Shown piece by piece: positions 1 to 7,413 of a stretch of DNA of 64,000 nt. This stretch comes from JAJDXW01 sp965223775 (lineage in GTDB: Bacteria > Pseudomonadota > Gammaproteobacteria > HK1), in NCBI GenBank assembly GCA_965223775.1, contig OZ245021.1, forward strand, positions 620,001 through 684,000, read 5' to 3'. Made by a program: the position numbers and the translations under genes. Under the pieces are notes generated by a model. That model searched no databases. It was not told where the DNA came from and was given only the letters and a program-made list of their open reading frames with translations. Position 1 is the stretch's first letter, and each line of letters begins with the position of its first letter.

Positions 1-116
1 ACCTTGAGCGATGCGACCCGCAGCCCCGCGTCCCGGAGGTGCCGGAGGAGGGCGAGGGTGACCGTCGTCTTGCCGCTCCCGGAGGCCGGGGCCGCGATGA
101 GGAGTCCGCGGGTCAC
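1..116 (-). CDS. cobB: Cobyrinate a,c-diamide synthase CobB, N-terminal part (cut by window edge)
   Basis: Only the first 38 codons are in the window. Reading leftward from a GTG at 116, the protein begins MTRGLLIAAPASGSGKTTVT, which is the start of CobB/CbiA with its P-loop (SGSGKTT), the nucleotide-binding site of the ATP-dependent amidotransferase that amidates the a and c side chains of (hydrogeno)cobyrinate. GTG is chosen because the family begins within two or three residues of the RG-LIAAP motif; no ATG lies in frame nearby. The gene points away from cbiD, which starts 2.6 kb to the right; an insertion element and a hairpin repeat lie between them. Confidence 0.85.
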   Translation of the reverse strand, partial: MTRGLLIAAPASGSGKTTVTLALLRHLRDAGLRVASLK

Positions 117-252
117 GGCAGGGCGCCTCCCGGTCCGTCCCCGGTGCACGTCTCCGGCTCGCAACCCTCGCCCGCCTTCGTCTCCCGGACGTGGAGACGC
201 GGTTGTGGTGGGGCGCATTTGCCTCGGCAACTTCGCGGACCGAGGAACGTTG

Positions 253-675
253 GCCCGCATATTTCACCGATCTTCGTAGCGAGGGCGCTGGCGAAGCTGC
301 GAAGCGCGAAGCGCGAAGCAGAACGCCGCGGTAGCGGGCCGAATCTGCTTGTGCAGCTTCGCGGACCGCAAGAGCGCTTACGCGCTGGCGAAGGCGTAGT
401 CGACACTAGCGAGGCTGCGCCTCAGACCGACGAGACGTGTTCGAAGCCACCCGACGGTTCTCCAACCCCCGGCACGCCGTACCGGTAGCAGCCTCGTACG
501 TTTCCTCCACGCAACGCCTTTGCAAACTTGACTCAAGGTCGCGGTGCCTCAAGGAGTCTAGCGCGTTGGCGCTGTCGAAGCGGCTTGAGGGAGTACGGCC
601 CGCTACCGCGGCGACCTTGGAAGCGCAAAGCGATGGATTGGCGTCCGCAGCAGGAAATCGGTGATTTTTCCGGGC
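253..675. repeat. Dispersed hairpin repeat, copy A (long form)
   Basis: Outer arms: gcccgcatatttcaccgatc at 253 and a degenerate inverted partner at 655-675. Inner arms: gccgcggtagcgggccg at 325-341 and its perfect reverse complement at 596-612. The same arms occur in a shorter, cleaner copy at 55773-55976. Between the arms here sits a module (about 418-535) that in the other copy lies outside the hairpin, so the two copies are rearranged relative to each other. No convincing protein is encoded in 117-833. Confidence 0.75.
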
Positions 676-833
676 TGGAGTCGCAGCAGACGCCGACGCG
701 CTTGCCCGGCCGGCGCTGCTTGACGAAGTGCGCCCCGGCGCCCCGAGCAGGCAGGTTCCCGGAGCAGCAGACCGGCGAGAGTTGCGGGCTAGACCGAAGT
801 TCCTGGGGATTTTGGGGTCAAATCGAGGGTAAG

Positions 834-900
834 TCATTGACGTAGATCGAAAAAATGCCGGAGGGAGGGTGATTTTTGTTCCCATGTATATTGAGAGATA
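834..900. other. Second, truncated left end of the IS1634-type element
   Basis: This stretch begins tcattgac and, 50 bases on, carries a near copy of the transposase start region (ttcccatgtatattgaga at 879 against ttcccatgtacatcgaga at 935). It looks like the left end of another, otherwise lost copy of the same element lying directly beside the intact one. Confidence 0.45.
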
Positions 901-2692
901 TCATTGACATGGTGGATTCGAATTGCTATCTTCGTTCCCATGTACATCGAGACCGTCCCCAACCGCAACTCCCGCCCCGCGATCCTCCTTCGCCAAGGCT
1001 GGCGCGAGGGCAAACGGGTGCGCAAGAAAACGCTGGCCAACCTCACCGACTGGCCCTCGGAGAAGGTCGAGGCACTGCGCCAAGTGCTCAAGGGCCGCCG
1101 ACTCATCGCCCCCGAGGACGCCTTCACGGTCGAACGTTCCCGACCGCACGGTCATGTCGAAGCGTTGCTCACCGTTTGCCGGCGCCTGGGACTGGAGCGG
1201 CTCATCGCCGCGAAGCGCTGCCGCGAGCGCGACCGGGTGCTGGCGATGGTGCTCGAACGGTTGCTTCATCCCGCCTCGAAGCTCGCCACTACCCGGCTGT
1301 GGCATTGCACGACCTTGGCCGAGGAGCTCGGGGTCGGCGACGACGACGAGGACGACCTGTACGAGGCGATGGACTGGCTGCTCGAACGCCAGGAGCGAAT
1401 CGAGCAGCGCTTGGCAAAGCGCCATCTGCACGAAGGCGAACCGGTGTTCGCCGACGTGTCGTCAAGCTACTACGAGGGCCGCACCTGCCCGCTGATGCGC
1501 TTCGGATACAACCGCGACCGCAAGCGCGGTAAGACACAGCTCGTGTACGCCGTGCTGAGCGCCCCCGGAGGGTGTCCGGTCGCCGTCCAGGCGTATCCGG
1601 GAAACACTGCCGACCCGAACACCGTCCCGGACCAGGTGGTGAAGCTCCAGGAGCGCTTCGGGCTTGAACGGGTCGTGCTGGTCGGGGACCGGGGCCTGTT
1701 GACGCAGGTCCAGATCGAGCACCTGAAGCGCCACCGGGGTCTGGGATGGGTGAGTGCGCTGAAGTCGTTGCAGGTGCGCGCCCTGGTCGAGCAACACGCG
1801 TTGCAGTTGTCGCTGTTTGACGAGCAGAACCTGGCCGAGATCGTCTCGCCGGACTATCCGGGCGAGCGCTTGGTGGCGTGCTACAACCCGCTGCTGGCCG
1901 AGGAACGCTCGCGCAAGCGCGAGGAGTTGCTGGCCACGACCGAGGCGGGGTTGGAACGCGTCGCACGCGAGGCGGCGCGGCGCACCCGCACGCCCCTTGG
2001 GGCGGCCGAGCTCGGACGCAAGGTCGGGCGGGTGCTGGGGCGACACAAGATGGGCAAGCACTTCGAGTGGGAGGTCAACAACGCCCGGCTGCGGTATCAA
2101 CGCAACGCCGAGCGGATCGAAGCCGAAGCGCGTCTGGACGGGATCTACGTGCTTCGCACGAGCGAGCCAGCGACGCGGCTGTCGAGCCACGACACGGTGC
2201 GCACCTACAAGGGGCTTGCGGACGTGGAGCGCTGGTTCCGCACCCTCAAGGGCCTTGAGGTACGGGTACGGCCCATCCGCCATCGCGAGGAGCGCCGGGT
2301 GCGGGCGCACCTGTTCATATGCCTGCTCGCGGGCTACGTGGAATGGCATCTTCGCCGTGCCGTGGCGCCGTTGCTGTTCGACGACGAGACGTTGGACGAG
2401 GCGCGCCGCACGCGCGATCCGGTCGCCCCGGCCAAGCCCACACCCCGGGCCCGTAAGAAAAAGGCGCGCCGGCGCACCGACGACGGATTGGCCCTGCACA
2501 GCCTGGATACCTTGCTCGCCGAACTCGCGACGCGCTGCCGCAACACCTGCCGGGTGTTGTCGGACCCCACGGCTCCGGCCTTCTCGCTCCTCACCGAGCC
2601 CACCCAGACCCAACGGCGCGTCGCCGAACTCATCGAAATGTTCCCAGTACCGGGAATCGCCTGAAGCTGAAAATACGAACGACTGTCAATGA
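901..2692 (+). mobile_element. IS1634-type insertion sequence
   Basis: One large transposase gene is bounded by the 9-bp inverted ends tcattgaca (901-909) and its reverse complement (2684-2692), giving an element of about 1.8 kb, a normal size for the family. No target-site duplication is visible at these boundaries, so the true tips could lie a few bases away or a neighbouring copy may have recombined with it. It sits between cobB and cbiD and separates both from their original upstream region. Confidence 0.65.
940..2664 (+). CDS. IS1634 family transposase
   Basis: A 574-residue transposase of the IS4/IS1634 type. ATG 940 is chosen over an upstream in-frame ATG at 904 because MYIETVPNRNSRP is the usual family start. 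A DDE triad can be assigned from motifs: Asp172 in FADVSSSYYEG, Asp250 in VGDRGLL and Glu430 in DVERWFRTLKG. The frame is full length and uninterrupted, so the element may be active. It catalyses cut-and-paste movement of its own element and is probably unrelated to the B12 genes around it. Confidence 0.9.
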   Translation: MYIETVPNRNSRPAILLRQGWREGKRVRKKTLANLTDWPSEKVEALRQVLKGRRLIAPEDAFTVERSRPHGHVEALLTVCRRLGLERLIAAKRCRERDRVLAMVLERLLHPASKLATTRLWHCTTLAEELGVGDDDEDDLYEAMDWLLERQERIEQRLAKRHLHEGEPVFADVSSSYYEGRTCPLMRFGYNRDRKRGKTQLVYAVLSAPGGCPVAVQAYPGNTADPNTVPDQVVKLQERFGLERVVLVGDRGLLTQVQIEHLKRHRGLGWVSALKSLQVRALVEQHALQLSLFDEQNLAEIVSPDYPGERLVACYNPLLAEERSRKREELLATTEAGLERVAREAARRTRTPLGAAELGRKVGRVLGRHKMGKHFEWEVNNARLRYQRNAERIEAEARLDGIYVLRTSEPATRLSSHDTVRTYKGLADVERWFRTLKGLEVRVRPIRHREERRVRAHLFICLLAGYVEWHLRRAVAPLLFDDETLDEARRTRDPVAPAKPTPRARKKKARRRTDDGLALHSLDTLLAELATRCRNTCRVLSDPTAPAFSLLTEPTQTQRRVAELIEMFPVPGIA

Positions 2693-2736
2693 GTTGTTCT
2701 ATCTCAACGCAGGGAACTTCGGGCTAGAATCGCGGC

Positions 2737-3822
2737 ATGTCGCCGCCCAAGGGAGAACGCCTGCGACGCGGCTGGACGACCGGCGCGTGCGCGACGGCCG
2801 CGACCCGCGCCGCGTACACGGCGCTGCTGACGGGCGAGTTCCCGGATCCGGTCACCATCGAGCTTCCGAAAGGGCGGCGGCCGTCGTTCGCGCTTGCAAC
2901 GGAAGAGCTCGGCGCCGGCTTCGCGCGCGCCGGGATCGTCAAGGACGCGGGCGACGACCCCGACGTCACCCATCTCGCGCTGGTCCACTCCACGGTGCGA
3001 GAAGGTGCGCCCGGGTGCGGGGTCGAGTTCCGGGCGGGACCGGGGGTCGGGACGGTGACCCGGCCGGGGCTCCCCGTCCCGGTCGGCGAGCCCGCGATCA
3101 ACCCCGTTCCGCGCCGGATGATGTGCGAGACGGTCGCCGAGGTCGCGGCCGCGCACGGCGCGGCGGGGGACGTGGTGGTCGAGATCGGGGTGCGCGATGG
3201 CGAACGGCTTGCCGAGAAGACCTGGAACCCGCGCCTCGGCATCGTCGGGGGTCTCTCGATCCTCGGGACCACCGGGGTCGTCATACCCTACTCGTGCTCG
3301 GCGTGGATCCACTCGATCCATTCGGGGGTGGACGTTGCGCGCGCGATGGGTCTTTCCCACGTCGCCGGCTGCACCGGCCGCACGTCGGAGGAGGCGGTGC
3401 AAAGGCTTCACGGTCTCCCCGTCGAGGCGATGATCGACATGGGCGACTTCGCGGGCGGCCTCCTCAAGTACCTTCGCCGGCATCCGGTGCCGCGCCTCAC
3501 GATCGGCGGCGGCTTCGCCAAGATCTCGAAGCTCGCGGACGGTCATCTCGATCTTCACTCCGCGCGGAGCCAGGTCGATCCGGAGCGGCTCGCGGAGCGC
3601 GCCGCCGGCCGGGGAGCGGATGGGGTGCTGCAGGGCCGAATCCGTTCCGCGAACACGGCCGGCGAGGCGCTTGCCCTCGCCGCGGGCGCCGGGGTCCCCC
3701 TCGCCCGGGCCGTGGCCGAGGCGGCGCGCGAGCAGGCGCTCGAGGTGGTGCGCGGAGCGGTGGAGATCGAAGTCGTCATCGTCGATCGCGCCGGGGGCGT
3801 CTGCGTTCAGGCAAATGGTTAG
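2737..3822 (+). CDS. cbiD: Cobalt-precorrin-5B (C1)-methyltransferase CbiD
   Basis: 361 residues, normal for CbiD. The N-terminus carries the family signature GWTTGACATAA (residues 12-22), followed by the conserved GEPAINPVPRRMM and GCTGRTSE blocks. CbiD transfers a methyl group from S-adenosylmethionine to C1 of cobalt-precorrin-5B in the early-cobalt (anaerobic) route, so its presence predicts cobalt insertion before ring contraction. Its stop overlaps the start of cobK by 8 bases, indicating translational coupling. The IS1634-type element ends 44 bp upstream, so any original promoter has been displaced. Confidence 0.95.
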   Translation: MSPPKGERLRRGWTTGACATAATRAAYTALLTGEFPDPVTIELPKGRRPSFALATEELGAGFARAGIVKDAGDDPDVTHLALVHSTVREGAPGCGVEFRAGPGVGTVTRPGLPVPVGEPAINPVPRRMMCETVAEVAAAHGAAGDVVVEIGVRDGERLAEKTWNPRLGIVGGLSILGTTGVVIPYSCSAWIHSIHSGVDVARAMGLSHVAGCTGRTSEEAVQRLHGLPVEAMIDMGDFAGGLLKYLRRHPVPRLTIGGGFAKISKLADGHLDLHSARSQVDPERLAERAAGRGADGVLQGRIRSANTAGEALALAAGAGVPLARAVAEAAREQALEVVRGAVEIEVVIVDRAGGVCVQANG

Positions 3823-4564
3823 ATTGCTCCTCCTCGGCGGGACCCGGGAGGCGGTCGAGCTCGCCCGCGCGCTCGACGGCAACCCGAGGGTCGAGACGAC
3901 GTACTCGCTCGCCGGCCGCACGCGCCGGCCCGTCCCGGTGCCGGCCTCGGTCCGCACGGGGGGGTTCGGCGGCGCGGGCGGGCTCGAGGCGTACCTTCGG
4001 GAGGCGGGGATCGGTCTCGTCGTCGACGCGACGCATCCGTACGCGGAAGCGATCTCCGCCCACGCCGCCATTGCCTGTGACCGCGCATCGGTGCCGCGGC
4101 TCGTGCTCCATCGCCCGCCCTGGGAGCGCGAGCGCGAGGACCGCTGGGTCGATGCCGCCGATGCCGCTGGCGCCGCACGGGCGCTGCCCGCCCTCGGCAA
4201 GCGGGTGCTGCTGGCGATCGGGAGCCGGGATCTCGGGCCCTTTCTCCGGGTGCCGGGGGTCTTCTTCGTCGTCCGGTCGGTGGAGCCCCCCGGAATCACA
4301 CGCGACCCCGCGCGCTTTGAGGTCGTTCTCGCGCGCGGGCCGTTCGATCTCGACTCCGAGCGCCGCCTGCTCGAATCGCACGCGATCGACGTCATCGTAT
4401 CGAAGAACAGCGGGGGAGCCGCCTCGTGGGCCAAGATCGAGGCCGCCCGGGCACTCGGACTTCCGGTGGTCATGATCGCCCGTCCGCCCCCGCCTCTCGG
4501 CGAGCGTGTGGAGTCGGTCGCGGCGGCGCGGGCGTGGATCGAGGCGCACGTCCCGGCGGCATGA
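3815..4564 (+). CDS. cobK: Precorrin-6A reductase CobK/CbiJ
   Basis: 249 residues. It opens MVRLLLLGGTREAVELA, the nucleotide-binding start of CobK/CbiJ, and contains VVDATHPYAEAIS and a C-terminal IVSKNSGGAASWAKIEAA motif typical of the family. The enzyme reduces (cobalt-)precorrin-6A with NAD(P)H. ATG 3815 lies within the last codons of cbiD (8-base overlap), which fixes the start and indicates a two-gene transcript. Downstream, cysG is convergent and 217 bp away; nothing recognisable lies between. Confidence 0.93.
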   Translation: MVRLLLLGGTREAVELARALDGNPRVETTYSLAGRTRRPVPVPASVRTGGFGGAGGLEAYLREAGIGLVVDATHPYAEAISAHAAIACDRASVPRLVLHRPPWEREREDRWVDAADAAGAARALPALGKRVLLAIGSRDLGPFLRVPGVFFVVRSVEPPGITRDPARFEVVLARGPFDLDSERRLLESHAIDVIVSKNSGGAASWAKIEAARALGLPVVMIARPPPPLGERVESVAAARAWIEAHVPAA

Positions 4565-4781
4565 CCCCCGGGCGCGTCCGTCCGCGGTCTGCCCCGCCGG
4601 CGGAGCGCCGGACCGGAGTCGAGCACGATTCCATGCGTCCCGAGCCGGACGCCGCCGGCGGCTGCGCTTGTCGCGTGGGAGCTCATCTGCGATGAATCTC
4701 TCGACCGTGCATTCGCGCCGGTCGAGGAACGTGCCGAGTCCAATCGGCCCGTTGCGGCCGCGGACGAGGCCCGCGCTGCCT

Positions 4782-6272
4782 TCATTTTCCGTTCCGGTCG
4801 CGGGCAGGCGGGAGCGCCGGCTCCGGGCCGATGTGGGCGAGGGTCGCGTGCGCGCGCCGGGGCGCGGTTCCCGCACCGGCCGAATCGGGTCTGAACCAGT
4901 TGAGCTTGCCCCGCAGCCGGACGACGTGCCCCACGATCACGAGGGTCGGGGGCTCGACGCCGGCGCCTTCCACGCGGTCGGCGAGCGAATCGAGGGTGCC
5001 CTCGATGACCCGCTGGCGCTCGGTCGTTCCCTGCTCGACGAGGGCGGCCGGGGTCGCGGCGTCGAGACCGTGCTCGACGAGCCCGGCGCAGATCTCGCGA
5101 AGACCCACCAGCCCCATGTAGATGACGATCGTCTGGCCCGGCCTCGCCACCGCCGGCCAGTCGAGGGCGGCGCGCCCGTTCTCGAGGTTGCCGGTGACGA
5201 ACGTGCAGGCGTGCGCGTGATCCCGGTGGGTGAGGGGAATGCCGGCATACGCGGCGCACCCCGCCGCCGCGGTCACCCCGGGGACCACCTGGAAGGGGAT
5301 CCGTTCGTCGGCGAGGGTCGCGATCTCCTCGCCGCCGCGGCCGAAGATGAACGGGTCGCCGCCCTTGAGGCGGAGCACCCGGCGGCCCTCTCGGGCGAGA
5401 CGCACCAGGAGGCGGTTGATGTCGGGCTGCCGGATCGCATGCTCGTTCCGGCGCTTGCCCGCGTAGATCTTCTCCGCGTCCCGGCGGGCGAGCGCCAGCA
5501 CGCCTGGTGACACGAGCCGGTCGTACACGACCACGTCCGCCTGCTGCATGAGACGCATGGCGCGGAAGGTGAGGAGGTCCGGGTCGCCGGGGCCGGCCCC
5601 GACGAGATAGACCTCCCCGGCGGCGGGGCTCCCGGCGCCGTCCTCGGCTTCGAGCGCGTCCGCGAGCGCCGCGCGCGCCTCCTCGAGGCGGCCGGCGAAC
5701 GCCATCTCCGCGATCGGACCCTCGAACACCCGATCCCAGAACGCGCGCCGGTCGGAGATCCGGGGGAAGCGGGTGTTGACCTCGGCCCGGGACGCGCGCG
5801 CGAGCTCCGCGAGCCGCCCGAAGGATTGGGGGATGAGGGTCTCGAGTCGGGCCCGGACGTAGCGGGCGAGCGAGGGAGAGGCCCCCCCGGTAGAGACGGC
5901 CGCGAGCACCGGGGAGCGATCGACGATCGCGGGCATGGAGAAGTGCCCGCTCCGGGCGTCGGAGGCGCTGTTCGCGAGGATGCCGCGCGCCTCGGCGAGC
6001 TCGACGATTCGCCGGTTGAGCCTCCGGTCATCGGTCGCCGCGATAACGAGGCGGCGGCCTTCGAGGTCGGACTCCTCGAACCGGCCGATCCGCATCTCGA
6101 CGAGTTCGTCCTGCGCGAGCTCCGCGGCGCGTGCCCCAGCCTCGGGCGCGACGATGCGAACCCGGCCGCCGGCCGCAATGAGCACCTCGGCCTTGCCCGC
6201 TCCGACCTGCCCGGCCCCGACCACCAGGCACGGCCAGCCGCGGAGGTTCAGGAAGACGGGGAGCTGCTCCAT
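4782..6272 (-). CDS. cysG: Siroheme synthase CysG (uroporphyrinogen III methyltransferase / precorrin-2 dehydrogenase / ferrochelatase)
   Basis: 496 residues, longer than the usual 460 because of an Ala/Arg-rich tail of about 25 residues. The N-terminal Rossmann part (VVGAGQVGAGKAEVL near residue 17) is the CysG-B dehydrogenase/chelatase; the C-terminal part from about residue 218 is the SUMT methylase with VYLVGAGPGDPDLLT and GGDPFIFGRGGEE. It makes precorrin-2 from uroporphyrinogen III and can go on to sirohydrochlorin and siroheme. Precorrin-2 and sirohydrochlorin are the entry points to the B12 route encoded around it, so it plausibly supplies CbiX. Convergent with cobK. Confidence 0.93.
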   Translation of the reverse strand: MEQLPVFLNLRGWPCLVVGAGQVGAGKAEVLIAAGGRVRIVAPEAGARAAELAQDELVEMRIGRFEESDLEGRRLVIAATDDRRLNRRIVELAEARGILANSASDARSGHFSMPAIVDRSPVLAAVSTGGASPSLARYVRARLETLIPQSFGRLAELARASRAEVNTRFPRISDRRAFWDRVFEGPIAEMAFAGRLEEARAALADALEAEDGAGSPAAGEVYLVGAGPGDPDLLTFRAMRLMQQADVVVYDRLVSPGVLALARRDAEKIYAGKRRNEHAIRQPDINRLLVRLAREGRRVLRLKGGDPFIFGRGGEEIATLADERIPFQVVPGVTAAAGCAAYAGIPLTHRDHAHACTFVTGNLENGRAALDWPAVARPGQTIVIYMGLVGLREICAGLVEHGLDAATPAALVEQGTTERQRVIEGTLDSLADRVEGAGVEPPTLVIVGHVVRLRGKLNWFRPDSAGAGTAPRRAHATLAHIGPEPALPPARDRNGK

Positions 6273-6714
6273 GGGGGCTCAGCCCGCCTTTCCCCACGGT
6301 GCCCCAACGGAGCCCGCCCCGAATACGAGGCGCCATGCGTCCTCGCCGGGATCAGCTCGGTCGCACCAGGTTCGTGCGCAGGCGGTCCTCGGGGTACTCA
6401 CGTCCATCGAGAAGTCGAGATCCGTCTCCCGTTGCAACCGGACGGGATCGTGGAGCCCGCCGAGCGACCGTACCCGGCACGCAAAGCAGCCGTCGAGCCC
6501 CCGGGAAGGAGACCCGGGGGCACAGTGCCGATGGGGGCGAGCCCGGTCCGGACTCCTCGCGCCGGAAACGGCGGCGACCAGGACCAGGCTCCGGCTCCTG
6601 ATCCGGCACGAGTCGGACGAGCGGTTGGCGACGACACTCGGGATGTTCTCCATAGACCCAGCGCGAGCACGTCGGCGCGTGCGACGCCGGATGGGGCAGG
6701 GCAGCGCAAACCAG
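6273..6714. other. Intergenic stretch without a recognised gene
   Basis: 442 bp between cysG and brnA. Open frames exist on both strands but none resembles a known family. It was searched for a cobalamin riboswitch upstream of cysG; the conserved B12-box and core blocks are not visible. Confidence 0.5.
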
Positions 6715-6969
6715 TCACCTGGATGTCCTCACCCATTCTTGGAGCACGGCATCGATTCGGCTCTGCCATCCGGGTCCACCCGCCCGGAAGTGCTCGATTA
6801 CCTCCGGAGAGAGTCGGATCGTCGTCATTACCTTCGCGCGAGACCCTTGCGGACGACGTCCCCGTCGAACCGACACGCTCGCGAATTTCTCTGGCCAGCC
6901 GTCCCGCGACAGGTCCGGCGCTTCATCCGGGTCCCAGTCGGACCCCGTAGTGCGCTTGTTCCCGTTCAT
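6715..6969 (-). CDS. brnA: BrnA antitoxin
   Basis: 84 residues. The C-terminal half has the BrnA ribbon-helix-helix signature: RLSPEVIEHFRAGGPGWQ followed by IDAVLQEWV. BrnA neutralises the ribonuclease BrnT and represses their shared promoter. The N-terminal part is Asp/Trp-rich and shorter than in most homologues. Its ATG lies inside the 3' end of brnT (47-base overlap), the usual order toxin then antitoxin. Confidence 0.88.
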   Translation of the reverse strand: MNGNKRTTGSDWDPDEAPDLSRDGWPEKFASVSVRRGRRPQGSRAKVMTTIRLSPEVIEHFRAGGPGWQSRIDAVLQEWVRTSR

Positions 6970-7210
6970 TGGTTTTCCTCATGCTGATGATTCGACGAGC
7001 CCCGTTGCGCGCAGTCCAGACGACCACCACCATCCGTTGGTCCAGAAAACCGATTGTGACAAACCGTTCTTCGCCGAAATCGCGTCGATCGTCTTGCACC
7101 GTCAACGTGCGCCCCTCGAACACCTCGGCAGCCCGTGCCATGTCCAGTCCCCGACGAGTGAGCGTTTCCCTGCGCTTCACAGGGACGAAGACGACGGACA
7201 GGACCTTCAC
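6923..7210 (-). CDS. brnT: BrnT ribonuclease toxin
   Basis: 95 residues, typical for BrnT. It contains RRGLDMARAAEVFEG, then DDRRDFGEERFVTIGFLD and ARRIISMRKTNEREQ, the conserved BrnT blocks (RelE-like fold). The N-terminus MKVLSVVFVPVKRR differs from the usual FEWDxAK start, so the first residues may have been altered. BrnT cleaves RNA when released from BrnA. The last residues extend past the usual end because the frame reads through the start of brnA. Confidence 0.88.
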   Translation of the reverse strand: MKVLSVVFVPVKRRETLTRRGLDMARAAEVFEGRTLTVQDDRRDFGEERFVTIGFLDQRMVVVVWTARNGARRIISMRKTNEREQAHYGVRLGPG

Positions 7211-7413
7211 GCCATTATGTTACTACTAAAATCGATTCCCGCCGAGGGGCACCCGTCCTCGTGAGATCCGGGTGGGCGCTTCGCCCGCGTCCGGACAGCA
7301 TCGGGGGTCCAGGATGCACGTTATCCTGAGAGGGCCTCTCAACTCTGGCCGCCCTTGCCGGCACGGGGAGGGCGGGAGGATCCATCCGCGAGCCCGCGAA
7401 GGGGAAGGGGCAG

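Noticed and set aside
895..2700. Target-site duplication around the IS1634-type element
   Set aside because: The bases flanking 901 and 2692 (agata and gttgt) do not match, so no duplication is claimed.
2704..5259. An 851-codon minus-strand open frame opposite cbiD and cobK
   Set aside because: It runs antisense to cbiD-cobK, which have clear signatures and coupling; its composition is typical of GC-bias shadow frames.
6279..6653. Possible cobalamin riboswitch or small gene upstream of cysG
   Set aside because: A few GC-rich hairpins and a gcactg-like string are present, but the aptamer core (gggaa-ccggtgc-aatcc and ccccgcaac) is missing, and the open frame matches no family.
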